Positions 47,577 to 56,492 of a stretch of DNA of 64,000 nt are shown in pieces (positions within the stretch are counted from its first letter, which is position 1; the number at the start of each line of letters is the position of its first letter). The translations under genes and the position numbers were made by a program. Source of the stretch: Pseudomonas azadiae. Lineage in GTDB: Bacteria; Pseudomonadota; Gammaproteobacteria; Pseudomonadales; Pseudomonadaceae. The stretch lies in assembly GCF_019145355.1 (NCBI RefSeq), contig NZ_JAHSTY010000001.1, positions 2,294,001-2,358,000 of the forward strand, given 5' to 3'. The notes beneath the pieces are model-generated. The model did no database searches. It was not told the origin of the DNA and saw nothing but the letters and a program-made list of their open reading frames with translations.

Positions 47577-47697
47577 GAAAACCCCGCCGAAGCGGGGCTT
47601 TGCAGACTGTTTCCCTGACATCCATTTCACTCCGCCTTCCTGGCAGAATCCTACGTGTCCGTGTTGTTGCTTTGCGCTTCCTGCGCGACGTCCATGT
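47577..47697 (-). ncRNA. rsmY: Small regulatory RNA RsmY (RsmA/CsrA decoy)
   Basis: A 120-base RNA read leftward. Eight GGA motifs are present, two of them in hairpin loops (GCGCAGGAAGCGC and GCCAGGAAGGC), the classic RsmA/CsrA-binding presentation. It begins close to ACATGGACG, 7 bases after a -10-like GATAAT (47710-47705), and ends at a CCCCGC-TTCG-GCGGGG-TTTT terminator. A perfect GacA site lies centred about 65 bases upstream of the start. Position between a LysR gene and an acyl-CoA dehydrogenase matches Pseudomonas rsmY. It lifts translational repression by binding RsmA/RsmE proteins, under GacS/GacA control. It has no homology to the rRNA methylase gene rsmA at 13914. Confidence 0.93.
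47579..47601 (-). terminator. Terminator of rsmY
   Basis: A 6-bp GC stem with a TTCG tetraloop on the minus strand, followed by TTTTCTTTT; it also gives a weaker terminator for the convergent LysR gene. Confidence 0.92.
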
Positions 47698-47753
47698 GAA
47701 GTAGATTATCCGTGGATCCAATCTGGCGATAGAGGACGAATAGCAGCACGTCA

Positions 47754-47771
47754 TGTAAGAGAATGCTTACA
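47754..47771 (-). promoter_or_regulatory. GacA upstream activating site of rsmY
   Basis: TGTAAG-N6-CTTACA is an exact match to the palindromic GacA box that is required for rsmX/Y/Z expression. It lies 56-74 bases upstream of the predicted rsmY start, the usual distance, and 14 bases from the acyl-CoA dehydrogenase stop codon. Confidence 0.93.
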
Positions 47772-47785
47772 CGCCCTCCAACGCC

Positions 47786-49564
47786 TTAGAACAGGGCTTC
47801 ATCCAGTAAAAACAAAGATTCGCTACCGGCTTTTACCGACGCACTCAGCGATTGGATGCGTGGCAACAGGCGCGCGAAGTAGAAGCGTGCGGTGCCCAGT
47901 TTGCTGGCGTAGAAGCCTTCTTCTGCTTCCTTGCCCAACGCCGCCTTGGCCATACGCGCCCACATGTACGCATAGGCCATGTAGCCAAAGGCGTGCAAAT
48001 ACTCAACCGACGCCGCGCCGATTTCATTCGGGTTGGTCTTGGCGCGATCCAGTACCCAGGCGGTCAATTCGTCCAGGTTGTCCACTGCCGCACCCAGCGG
48101 TTTGGTGAATTCAGCCAGCTCGGCACCCGCCGAAGCGATGAACGCGCGGATTTCGTCGGCGAACAAGGTGTAGAACGCACCGCCGCTGCCAACGATCTTG
48201 CGCCCCATGAGATCCAGCGCCTGGATACCATTGGTGCCTTCGTAGATCTGGGTAATGCGCACGTCGCGCACCAGTTGCTCCTGGCCCCATTCACGAATGT
48301 AGCCATGGCCGCCGAAGACTTGCTGGCCCAACACCGTGGTTTCCAGGCCCAGGTCGCTGAGGAACGCCTTGGCCACCGGGGTCAACAGCGCCACCAGGTT
48401 GTCCGCGCGCTCGCGCGCCACGGCATCGTCGCTGAACTTGGCGATGTCCAGTTGCGTCGCCACGTAGGTGGAGAACGCACGCCCCCCTTCATTCGCCGCC
48501 TTCATGGTCAGCAGCATGCGACGCACGTCCGGGTGCACGATGATCGGGTCGGCTACCTTGTCCTTGGCCTGGGCGCCGGTCGGCGAACGGCTTTGCAAGC
48601 GATCGCGCGCGTATTCGATCGCGTTCTGGTAAGAACGCTCACCGGAAGCGAGGCCCTGGATACCGACACCCAGGCGCTCGTAATTCATCATGGTGAACAT
48701 TGCCGCCAGACCACGGTTCGGCTCGCCTACCAGGTAACCCACGGCTGCGTCGAAGTTCATCACACAGGTCGCCGATGCCTGGATCCCCATCTTGTGTTCG
48801 ATGGACCCGCAGCTCACCGCGTTACGCGCGCCCAGGCTGCCGTCGGCATTGACCATGAACTTGGGCACCAGGAACAGCGAGATGCCCTTGGGGCCTGCCG
48901 GTGCGTCCGGCAGCTTGGCCAGCACCAGGTGGATGATGTTGTCGGTAAGGTCGTGTTCGCCGCCGGTGATAAAGATTTTGGTGCCGCTGACCTTGTAGGA
49001 ACCGTCCGCCTGTGGCTCTGCCTTGGTCCGAATGATCCCCAGGTCAGTCCCGGCATGCGCCTCGGTCAAGCACATGGAACCCGCCCATTCGCCGGAATAC
49101 ATCTTCGGCAGGTAAGCGGCCTTGAGTGCCTCGCTGGCATGCGTGGCAATCGACACACAGGCGCCGGAGGTCAGCATCGGGTACAAGCCGAACGCCAGGC
49201 TCGACGAGTTGATCATCTCTTCAACCTGGGCCGACACTGCCTTGGGCATGCCCATGCCACCAAAGGCCGGATCACCGCCCACGCCAACCCAACCGCCTTC
49301 AGCGTAGGTCTTGTAGGCCTGTGGGAAGCCGTCCGGGGTAAACACCGCGGTGTTTTCCCAGCGGCACCCTTGTTCATCGCCGCCGCGGCTGAGCGGGGCG
49401 ATGGACTTGGCGGTGACTTTGCCGGCTTCTTCGAGGATCGCCTCTACGGTTTCGGCGTCTACGGTGTCTGCCAATGCCGGCAATTGGGCCCAAGTCTTGG
49501 CGACCTCAAACACTTCGTTGAGGACGAAGCGCATATCACGCAGCGGCGCTTTGTAATCAGCCAT
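47786..49564 (-). CDS. Acyl-CoA dehydrogenase (large, C-terminally extended type), paralog 1
   Basis: A 592-residue FAD enzyme that introduces a double bond in acyl-CoA thioesters. The N-terminal extension [19 protein letters not shown] is shared with its two paralogs nearby. The FAD/substrate region has MCLTEAHAGTDLG, KIFITGGEHD and [13 protein letters not shown]. The likely catalytic base is the glutamate in QIYEGTNGIQALDLMGRKI, and the C-terminal domain (about 470-590) is typical of the 590-610 residue class. Substrate chain length cannot be read. Its upstream 357 bases hold a long inverted repeat and no gene. Confidence 0.92.
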   Translation of the reverse strand: MADYKAPLRDMRFVLNEVFEVAKTWAQLPALADTVDAETVEAILEEAGKVTAKSIAPLSRGGDEQGCRWENTAVFTPDGFPQAYKTYAEGGWVGVGGDPAFGGMGMPKAVSAQVEEMINSSSLAFGLYPMLTSGACVSIATHASEALKAAYLPKMYSGEWAGSMCLTEAHAGTDLGIIRTKAEPQADGSYKVSGTKIFITGGEHDLTDNIIHLVLAKLPDAPAGPKGISLFLVPKFMVNADGSLGARNAVSCGSIEHKMGIQASATCVMNFDAAVGYLVGEPNRGLAAMFTMMNYERLGVGIQGLASGERSYQNAIEYARDRLQSRSPTGAQAKDKVADPIIVHPDVRRMLLTMKAANEGGRAFSTYVATQLDIAKFSDDAVARERADNLVALLTPVAKAFLSDLGLETTVLGQQVFGGHGYIREWGQEQLVRDVRITQIYEGTNGIQALDLMGRKIVGSGGAFYTLFADEIRAFIASAGAELAEFTKPLGAAVDNLDELTAWVLDRAKTNPNEIGAASVEYLHAFGYMAYAYMWARMAKAALGKEAEEGFYASKLGTARFYFARLLPRIQSLSASVKAGSESLFLLDEALF

Positions 49565-49735
49565 GGCAAACCTCGTGAGAACGTGAAAAATGATTCGGTA
49601 GGATCGGTTTTACAGGCTCAGAGTGTACCCGAACAACTTTTCAGACACATAGGGTCCGTTCGTGACCAGCAGGTATTTTCAAGTCACACGCAGTTTTATT
49701 CTCGTCTGTAATCCCCCCATGGATATCTACATTTT

Positions 49736-49869
49736 TGTAGTGAGCGGGCTTGCCCCGCGCTGGGCTGCGAAGCAGCCCCAAACCAGGCAACGTGATTCTT
49801 TCTAGAACTCTGCGGTGTCTTTATTGGGGCGGCTTCGCCACCCAGCGCGGGGCAAGCCCGCTCACTACA
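49736..49869. repeat. Long inverted repeat, TGTAGTGAGCGGGCTTGCCCC type
   Basis: Arms TGTAGTGAGCGGGCTTGCCC (from 49736) and its reverse complement (to 49869) extend to about 29 bases, with inner GGGCTGC/GCAGCCC and GGGGCGGC mini-hairpins in the spacer. The core GCGGGCTTGC recalls REP, but the ends differ from the TGTGGGAGC pairs elsewhere. The other part of this 357-base gap (49565-49735) shows no gene. Confidence 0.85.
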
Positions 49870-49921
49870 GTGATTTTCAGCCTTTTAAAGTGGCAATCAG
49901 CGCCCATAGTTAGAACAATTC

Positions 49922-51691
49922 CTACAGGCCAAACAACTCCGCAGGCAGACTCATCAGACATTCGCTGCCCGCTTCCACCGCCGCGCGGTGGGTGGCGGTA
50001 CGCGGCAGCAAGCGTTTGAAGTAGAAATCGCAGGTGGCCAGCTTGGCCTTGGCGAAGTCAGCGTCAGGTTGCTCAAGGGCCGCCAGCGCCATGCGCAGCC
50101 ACAGGTAAGCGAGCACCACGTATCCGCTGTACATCAAGTAATCCACAGCAGCGGCGCCGACTTCGTCGGGGTTCTTCATCGCCGCCATGCCCACGCGGGT
50201 TGTCAGCTCGCCCCATTCGCGGTTCAGTTGATCGAGCTGCGCCACATGGGCCTTGAACTGCGGGTGCTCGGCATTCGCGGCACAGAATTTGTGTACGATT
50301 TTGGTGAATCCACGCAGCAACTTGCCTTGGCTGCCCAGCACCTTGCGCCCCAGCAGGTCGAGGGCCTGGATGCCGTTGGTGCCCTCATAGATCGGCGCAA
50401 TCCGCGCATCCCGGGCCAGTTGTTCCATGCCCCATTCGCGGATGTAACCGTGGCCGCCGAACACCTGCATGCCATGGTTGGTCACCTCCAGCCCAGTGTC
50501 GGTCATGAAGGCTTTGCAGATGGGAGTGAGGAACGCCAGCAAGTCTTCGGCGTCCTGGCGTTGGCCGGCGTCGCTGCTCAGGTGCGCCGTGTCGAGCAAT
50601 TGCGCGGTGAAGTAGGCGAGTGCGCGGTTGCCTTCGTTGAAGGCTTTCATGGTCAGCAGCATACGACGTACATCGGCGTGCACGATGATCGGGTCGGCGG
50701 CTTTTTCCGGGGCCTTGGCGCCGGTCAAAGAGCGCATTTGCAGACGGTCGTTGGCGTATTTGATCGCACCCTGGAAACTTGCCTCGCCGTTACACAGGCC
50801 CTGCATGCCAGTGCCCAGGCGCGCGTGGTTCATCATGGTGAACATGCAGTTGAGGCCTTTGTTCGCCTCGCCAATCAGAAAGCCCCTGGCGCCGTCGAAA
50901 TTCAGCACGCACGTGGCCGAGCCCTTGATACCCATCTTGTGTTCGATGGAACCACAGTGCACCGCGTTGCGCGTGCCGGAGTCCGCATGGAATTTGGGCA
51001 CGATGAACAACGAGATGCCCTTGGTGCCCGCCGGCGCATCCGGCAGCTTGGCCAGCACCAGGTGGATAATATTGGCGCTCATGTCGTGCTCGCCGGCCGA
51101 GATGAAGATCTTGCTGCCGCTGACGGCATAGCTGCCGTCCGCCTGGGGCACGGCGCGGGTCTTGATCAGGCCCAGGTCGGTGCCGCAATGGGCTTCGGTG
51201 AGGCACATGGTGCCTGTCCACTCGCCGGCGGTGAGTTTGTTCAGGTAGGTGTCTTTCTGCTCGGCGGTGCCATGGGCGTGGATCGCCGACATCGCGCCGT
51301 GGGTCAGCCCCGGGTACATGCCCCAGGAGGTATTGCTGGAGCCGATCATTTCGCTGAGCACCAGGCCCAGTGATTGGGGCAAACCCTGGCCACCGTAGGC
51401 GGGGTCCGCCGCTACGCCATGCCAACCGCCCGCCACGTACTGGGCGAAGGCTTCTTTGAAGCCCTTGGGCGTGGTAACGACGCCGTTGTCGAAATGGCAA
51501 CCTTCTTCATCGCCGCTGCGGTTGAGCGGCGCGAGCACGTTCTCGCAGAATTTCGCGCCTTCTTCGAGGATCGCGCTGACCATGTCCGGGCTGGCGTCGG
51601 TTGTGCCCAATGCGGCGTAGTGGCTGTGGAAATCAAATACGTTGTCGATCAGAAAGCGCATGTCGCGCAGGGGAGCTTTGTAGTCAGGCAT
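49922..51691 (-). CDS. Acyl-CoA dehydrogenase, paralog 2
   Basis: A 589-residue paralog with the same plan: [75 protein letters not shown] and [19 protein letters not shown] with the catalytic glutamate. The start is the ATG at 51691; a longer in-frame start is not family-like. It follows 90 bases after the GGDEF gene on the same strand. Confidence 0.92.
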   Translation of the reverse strand: MPDYKAPLRDMRFLIDNVFDFHSHYAALGTTDASPDMVSAILEEGAKFCENVLAPLNRSGDEEGCHFDNGVVTTPKGFKEAFAQYVAGGWHGVAADPAYGGQGLPQSLGLVLSEMIGSSNTSWGMYPGLTHGAMSAIHAHGTAEQKDTYLNKLTAGEWTGTMCLTEAHCGTDLGLIKTRAVPQADGSYAVSGSKIFISAGEHDMSANIIHLVLAKLPDAPAGTKGISLFIVPKFHADSGTRNAVHCGSIEHKMGIKGSATCVLNFDGARGFLIGEANKGLNCMFTMMNHARLGTGMQGLCNGEASFQGAIKYANDRLQMRSLTGAKAPEKAADPIIVHADVRRMLLTMKAFNEGNRALAYFTAQLLDTAHLSSDAGQRQDAEDLLAFLTPICKAFMTDTGLEVTNHGMQVFGGHGYIREWGMEQLARDARIAPIYEGTNGIQALDLLGRKVLGSQGKLLRGFTKIVHKFCAANAEHPQFKAHVAQLDQLNREWGELTTRVGMAAMKNPDEVGAAAVDYLMYSGYVVLAYLWLRMALAALEQPDADFAKAKLATCDFYFKRLLPRTATHRAAVEAGSECLMSLPAELFGL

Positions 51692-51781
51692 GGCGATGTC
51701 TCCGGCGGCAGATGGGGTAAACCTACTGCCGGCAACGAGCCCGAACAATCACTGTAGCGCTGCTGAATACAGCGCCATTAC

Positions 51782-53071
51782 TCAACCGGCAGCGCTTTGC
51801 ATGCGCACCGCGCCACGGCGGGTCTGACCGGCTGCAACCACACAGTTACGCCCGGCGCCCTTGGCGGCATACAGCGCCTCGTCGGCGGATTTGAGCACTT
51901 CTTCCGGCGTGCGCTGCTCGGCCTGGCGCTCGGCCACGCCGATGCTGATGGTCACCGAAACACTCGACGCGCCGCTGCCCGCGCGGCGCTGCCGGCCTTG
52001 CTGATCGTCATGGGGACGGTCCAGGTTGCGCAACTTGATGGCGTAGTCGGCGATGATCTCGCGGATTTCTTCCAGGTGCGGCATGCATTCTTCCACCGTC
52101 TTGCCGGCGAACACCACGGAGAATTCTTCACCACCATAGCGGTAGGCGCGCCCGCCGCCGTTGACTTTGGACAGCTTGCTCGCCACCAGCCGCAGCACCT
52201 GGTCGCCGACATCATGGCCGTGGGTATCGTTGAAGCGCTTGAAGTGATCGACGTCACTCATCGCCAGTACATAGTTGCGCCCCAGGCGCTGCATACGCTC
52301 ATTCAGCGCCCGACGGCCCGGCAGGCCGGTGAGTTCATCGCGGAATGCCATTTGATAGGCCTCGTGGGCCACGCCGGCGGCGATCATCAGCATGACCTGG
52401 CTGCACATGATATTGAGGGTGAACGGCAGGATGAAGGTCTGAGGCAACATCCAGATCAATCCAATGATCCCCACCAGTTGCGCAGCGTGCAGCGGACGCG
52501 GCTGGTACCAGTACTGCGCCGCCAGGGTCAGGAAACCAACCAGGAACATCGGGTACGACAACTGGATCAGGCTCATCCAGGCGCCATGCAACATCGGCCA
52601 GCGAATCTCCGCCAGCCAATCCAGCACGCCCTCGGGATAACGTTGTTCCAGCGCCAGCGCTACGCTGCCGATCGCCAGCAACACCGCGCCACGGGCGACG
52701 AAGTCACGAAACAGGTGGGTTTTCTCCTGCCACAGCGCGTAGATGCTGAACAGCAACGGCAGCAGCAGACAGCACAGATGGAACACCACCGCTGCGTCTT
52801 CGCGCACGCGGCCGTGGTCGCGGTAGAAATCGGTCTGGGTATCGAGCAGATAGTAGGCGATATACACCGTGATCATCAGGAACAGCTCACGCTGACGACG
52901 GTACACCGCGCAGTACGAACCGCCGAGCAACAGCACCAGGGTCGGCAGCACATTGAACAGCGAGGTGAAGAAGACGTTGAGGTCCTTGACGTACGCAGCC
53001 GAGAGCCCGGCCAGCAAGAGCAGCAACGAAGGGAGAAAATGACTGAACCGTACAGCGGACACGCGCGACAA
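51782..53071 (-). CDS. Membrane diguanylate cyclase (GGEEF)
   Basis: A 429-residue protein with about six or seven N-terminal transmembrane helices (from FLPSLLLLLAGLSAAYV to MLMIAAGVAHEA, residues about 5-230) and a C-terminal GGDEF domain. The active-site motif is RYGGEEFSVVFAG; substrate residues FRDELTGLPGRRALN and MSDVDHFKRFNDTHGHDVGD are intact. The RxxD inhibitory site is absent (NGGG at that place), so product inhibition through it is unlikely. No ATG is near the start; I choose TTG 53071 with GGAG 9 bases upstream; TTG 53092 is possible. A basic, Gln/Arg-rich insert (DRPHDDQQGRQRRAGSG) lies inside the GGDEF domain. Confidence 0.88.
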   Translation of the reverse strand: MSRVSAVRFSHFLPSLLLLLAGLSAAYVKDLNVFFTSLFNVLPTLVLLLGGSYCAVYRRQRELFLMITVYIAYYLLDTQTDFYRDHGRVREDAAVVFHLCCLLLPLLFSIYALWQEKTHLFRDFVARGAVLLAIGSVALALEQRYPEGVLDWLAEIRWPMLHGAWMSLIQLSYPMFLVGFLTLAAQYWYQPRPLHAAQLVGIIGLIWMLPQTFILPFTLNIMCSQVMLMIAAGVAHEAYQMAFRDELTGLPGRRALNERMQRLGRNYVLAMSDVDHFKRFNDTHGHDVGDQVLRLVASKLSKVNGGGRAYRYGGEEFSVVFAGKTVEECMPHLEEIREIIADYAIKLRNLDRPHDDQQGRQRRAGSGASSVSVTISIGVAERQAEQRTPEEVLKSADEALYAAKGAGRNCVVAAGQTRRGAVRMQSAAG

Positions 53072-53223
53072 GGGTAAAACTCCGACCCGCAAAGAATGAT
53101 GGCACTATGCCTTTACCCTGACAGTTAAGCACAACCTGACGAGCATGTATCACATTGCCATCACTGTAACGGCAGCCGGCCGCAATCCCTGAGCGCGGCA
53201 GTGCGGTTTTTTATCGTGCAAAA

Positions 53224-53257
53224 AAAACCGCCGCGCCCCAAGGGGCGCGGCGGTTTT
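53224..53257 (-). terminator. Rho-independent terminator of acyl-CoA dehydrogenase 3
   Basis: A perfect 16-bp arm (AAAACCGCCGCGCCCC) with a 2-base loop and a long T-tract on the minus strand, 19 bases after the stop of the gene at 53276. It is near-symmetric and may act in both directions. Confidence 0.93.
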
Positions 53258-53275
53258 AAGGTGATCCGGTGAGGC

Positions 53276-55081
53276 TTAGTAAGCCAGGCCGAAGTCTTCT
53301 TCTTTCATGTCCATCAGGTTGCCTGCACCCGAGAGCATGGTCGCGACGTGAGTGCGGGTACGCGGCAGGATGCGCTGGAAGTAGAAGCGCGCGGTTTGCA
53401 GCTTGGCGGTGTAGAACGCCGCTTCGCTGGTGCCGGCAGCCAGTTTCTCGGCCGCCAGGCGCGCCATGTCGGCCCAGAAGTAAGCCAGGCACGCATAACC
53501 GGAGTACATCAGGTAATCCACCGAAGCAGCACCGACTTCTTCACGGTCTTTCATCGCGGCCATGCCGACCTTCATGGTCAACTCGCCCCACTCTTTGTTC
53601 AGTGCAGCCAGCGGCGCGACGAATTCCTGAACCGCTTCGTTGCCTTCGTTGGCCTGGCAGAACTTGTGCACGATCTTGGTAAAGCCCTTGAGCGCTTCGC
53701 CTTGGGTCATCAGCACTTTACGACCCAGCAGGTCCAGGGCCTGGATGCCGGTGGTGCCTTCGTACAGCATCGAAATGCGGCTGTCGCGCACGTTCTGCTC
53801 CATGCCCCACTCGGCAATGAAACCGTGGCCGCCATAGATCTGCACGCCGTGGTTGGCCGATTCAAAGCCGACTTCGGTCATGAACGCCTTGGCGATCGGG
53901 GTCATGAAGGCCAGCAGGCCGTCAGCCTGTTTCTTGGCTTCGTCGTCGGTGCCGTACTTGACGATGTCCACTTGCTTGGCGGTGAAGTACACCATTGCAC
54001 GGTTGCCTTCGGCGAAGGCTTTCATGGTCAGCAGCATGCGGCGCACGTCAGGGTGCACGATGATCGGGTCAGCAGCCTTCTCCGGCGCTTTCGGACCAGT
54101 CAGGGAACGCATTTGCAGGCGGTCGCGAGCGTATTTCAGGCCGCCCTGGAAGCCGATCTCGGCGTGGGCCAGGCCTTGCAGCGCAGTACCCAGGCGAGCG
54201 GTGTTCATAAAGGTGAACATGCAGTTCAGGCCTTTGTTCGCCGGGCCGATCAGGAAACCGGTGGCCGCGTCGAAGTTCATCACGCAAGTGGCGTTGCCGT
54301 GGATGCCCATCTTGTGTTCCAGCGAGCCGCAGGTCACCGCGTTGCGCGCGCCGATCGAGCCATCGGCGTTCGGCAGGAACTTGGGCACGATAAACAGCGA
54401 AATGCCTTTGGTGCCGGCCGGTGCATCCGGCAGGCGGGCCAGGACGATGTGGACGATGTTATCGGCCATGTCGTGCTCACCGGCCGAGATGAAGATCTTG
54501 GTGCCGGAGACGTTGTAGGAACCATCAGCCTGAGGCTCGGCCTTGGTGCGCAGCATGCCCAGGTCGGTGCCGCAGTGCGGCTCGGTCAGGCACATGGTAC
54601 CGGTCCATTCGCCCGACACCAGTTTGGTCAGGTAGGCGTCTTGCTGCTCGGGAGTGCCGTGCTCGGAGATGGTGTTCATCGCGCCGTGCGACAGGCCTGG
54701 GTACATGCCCCACGACCAGTTGGCTTCGCCGACCATTTCGCTCACGGCCAGACCCAGGGATTCCGGCAGGCCTTGGCCACCGTGCTCCACGTCGTGGGCC
54801 AGGCTTGGCCAGCCGCCTTCAACGAACTGTTTGTAGGCTTCTTTGAAACCGGTCGGGGTTTTAACGCCTGACTCACTCCAGGTGCACCCTTCGATGTCGC
54901 CCACACGGTTCAGCGGTGCCAGCACTTGCTCACAGAACTTGGCGCCTTCTTCAAGGATGGCGTCAACCATGTCCGGCGTAGCGTCCTGGCAAGCCGGCAG
55001 GCTCTGATAGTGCGCTTCATAGCCAAGCAGTTCGTCACGAACGAAGCGAATATCACGCAAGGGGGCCTTGTAGTCAGGCAT
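53276..55081 (-). CDS. Acyl-CoA dehydrogenase, paralog 3
   Basis: A 601-residue paralog of the same class: [76 protein letters not shown] and [19 protein letters not shown] with the catalytic glutamate; note YEGTTG rather than YEGTNG. The start is the ATG at 55081. A tandem inverted motif like PsrA sites lies about 60-90 bases upstream, suggesting fatty-acid-responsive control. Confidence 0.92.
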   Translation of the reverse strand: MPDYKAPLRDIRFVRDELLGYEAHYQSLPACQDATPDMVDAILEEGAKFCEQVLAPLNRVGDIEGCTWSESGVKTPTGFKEAYKQFVEGGWPSLAHDVEHGGQGLPESLGLAVSEMVGEANWSWGMYPGLSHGAMNTISEHGTPEQQDAYLTKLVSGEWTGTMCLTEPHCGTDLGMLRTKAEPQADGSYNVSGTKIFISAGEHDMADNIVHIVLARLPDAPAGTKGISLFIVPKFLPNADGSIGARNAVTCGSLEHKMGIHGNATCVMNFDAATGFLIGPANKGLNCMFTFMNTARLGTALQGLAHAEIGFQGGLKYARDRLQMRSLTGPKAPEKAADPIIVHPDVRRMLLTMKAFAEGNRAMVYFTAKQVDIVKYGTDDEAKKQADGLLAFMTPIAKAFMTEVGFESANHGVQIYGGHGFIAEWGMEQNVRDSRISMLYEGTTGIQALDLLGRKVLMTQGEALKGFTKIVHKFCQANEGNEAVQEFVAPLAALNKEWGELTMKVGMAAMKDREEVGAASVDYLMYSGYACLAYFWADMARLAAEKLAAGTSEAAFYTAKLQTARFYFQRILPRTRTHVATMLSGAGNLMDMKEEDFGLAY

Positions 55082-55141
55082 AGCGATAAACCTCTGCTGA
55101 TGTATCTGGGATGAACAACCGCGTGGATGTGTGATGGCGGT

Positions 55142-55168
55142 CAAACAGGTGTTTGAAACATACGTTTA
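55142..55168 (-). promoter_or_regulatory. Tandem PsrA/FadR-like operator upstream of acyl-CoA dehydrogenase 3
   Basis: CAAAC-AGGT-GTTTG (55142-55155) is a perfect inverted repeat of the pattern known for the TetR regulator PsrA, G/CAAAC-N2-4-GTTTG/C. Overlapping it is GAAAC-ATAC-GTTTA (55155-55168), one base off a second site. Distance from the ATG at 55081 is about 60 bases. Confidence 0.6.
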
Positions 55169-55302
55169 CGACCTGGGGATGTCAAGCGTCGTCCGGATGC
55201 CGTTTGTCATGACGTGGATCAACGGCGCGCACGGCGATGCCTGTGGCAAGACGCCACGTGATTTGAGAAGTCTAGAAGTTCGAGCAGGCAAGAACGATCA
55301 AA

Positions 55303-55389
55303 TGTGGGAGCTGGCTTGCCTGCGATGCAGACGCCGCTGTACATCAGTCATACCGAGGGGATCTGATCGCAGGCAAGCCAGCTCCCACA
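55303..55389. repeat. REP inverted pair (REPIN), TGTGGGAGCTGGCTTGCC type
   Basis: TGTGGGAGCTGGCTTGCCTG and its reverse complement flank about 45 spacer bases. It has the same subtype as 6089 and 59225. It occupies part of the 342-base gap between the 93-residue gene and acyl-CoA dehydrogenase 3; the rest of the gap (55169-55302) shows no gene. Confidence 0.9.
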
Positions 55390-55423
55390 TAAAAGCGAAG
55401 CTGGCGTACAGACAGAGAGAGGA

Positions 55424-55705
55424 TTAAGCGTAGGTATCGATCAAGCTGCCAAGCATTTCATCCGAAGCCTTGGCGACTTTGACGCCCAGCTCTACCTGGA
55501 ATTTGCCTTCGGCCAATTCCACCATATTGCTCGCAGAGTTGGTCGGCTGGCCGCGATTGACCGCTTGCAGCCGATCATTCTGGGCGTCCGAGGGTTGGCT
55601 GGTGGCGGCACTGGCGATCTTGCCGGCGGCCTGGTCGACACGGCTCTGCCCGGACGCAATGGTATTCAGGCCCGAATAAAACGCGCTGCTGCCAGAGATG
55701 TCCAT
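55424..55705 (-). CDS. Small protein resembling flagellar rod/hook protein ends
   Basis: A 93-residue protein. The N-terminus (SSAFYSGLNTIASGQSRVDQ then AAGKIASAATSQPS) resembles the Flg_bb_rod helix of flagellar rod and hook proteins (GL...Q.R.D..A..IA.A.T). The C-terminus (SNMVELAEGKFQVELGVKVA then KASDEMLGSLIDTYA) resembles the Flg_bbr_C helix (N.VE....Q...E...KV....DEMLG.LI). Nothing lies between but a short linker, so it would be a minimal version of an axial flagellar protein. It is on the bioD strand, 106 bases downstream of it. The function is unknown; the resemblance is by eye. Confidence 0.7.
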   Translation of the reverse strand: MDISGSSAFYSGLNTIASGQSRVDQAAGKIASAATSQPSDAQNDRLQAVNRGQPTNSASNMVELAEGKFQVELGVKVAKASDEMLGSLIDTYA

Positions 55706-55811
55706 GGCTTGAACCTGCCTTTTAGAGAATCGTGAACAATGATTGAAACAGAGATGCTGGCAAAACGCCCGTTAAAAACACTAATAGCACAATGCCTGGC
55801 AATAGCCAAAA

Positions 55812-56492
55812 TCAGTCAAGCAAATCCAATTGCAGGTAATGCGCCACCGCCTCAGCCCCGGCGTGCTTGAGTCTGGGCACACGGCCCAGGCACGGCGCAG
55901 GCAGGCGCTCGGCCAGGGTGGCGAGGTTTTCTTCCAGACGGGAAGTCTCGGGGTCGATGATATTGGCCACCCACCCCGCCAGTTGCAAACCATCCCGTGC
56001 AATGGCTTCAGCGGTGAGCAAGGCATGGCTGATGCAACCCAGGCGCACGCCCACCACCAGGATCACCGGCAGTTTCAGCGCCATGGCCAGGTCTGACAAA
56101 TTCGCTTGGTCGGCCAGTGGCACGCGCCAACCGCCTGCGCCTTCGATCAAGGTGAAATCCGCTTTCAGGGCCAGGACCTGCTGCATGGGCTTCACCAGGG
56201 ACTGCACGGTCAGCGAGACACCCGCCTCGCGCGCCGCCAGATGCGGTGCGATGGCCGGCTCGAACGCCACCGGGTTCACATCGGAGTAATTCAGGGGCAA
56301 CGAACATTGCGCCAACAACGCCAATGCATCGGCGTTGCGCAAGCCGTTGGGCGTAACCTCGCAGCCGGAAGCGACGGGCTTGCCGGCGGCGGTGCTTCGT
56401 CCGGCTTGCCGCGCCGCGTGCAACAGGCCGGCGGCGACGGTGGTTTTGCCGACATCGGTGTCGGTGCCGGTGATGAAGTAAGCGGCACTCAT
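55812..56492 (-). CDS. bioD: Dethiobiotin synthetase
   Basis: A 226-residue ATP-dependent carboxylase that closes the ureido ring of dethiobiotin. The P-loop is [19 protein letters not shown]; substrate residues include [10 protein letters not shown] and the [15 protein letters not shown] motif. Its start overlaps the end of bioC by 4 bases. It is the last biotin gene of the bioB-F-H-C-D order. Confidence 0.95.
   Translation of the reverse strand: MSAAYFITGTDTDVGKTTVAAGLLHAARQAGRSTAAGKPVASGCEVTPNGLRNADALALLAQCSLPLNYSDVNPVAFEPAIAPHLAAREAGVSLTVQSLVKPMQQVLALKADFTLIEGAGGWRVPLADQANLSDLAMALKLPVILVVGVRLGCISHALLTAEAIARDGLQLAGWVANIIDPETSRLEENLATLAERLPAPCLGRVPRLKHAGAEAVAHYLQLDLLD

Noticed and set aside
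47852..49711. 619-residue plus-strand open frame opposite acyl-CoA dehydrogenase 1
   Set aside because: The same kind of frame recurs opposite paralogs 2 and 3, which shows it comes from the shared codon pattern of the dehydrogenases.
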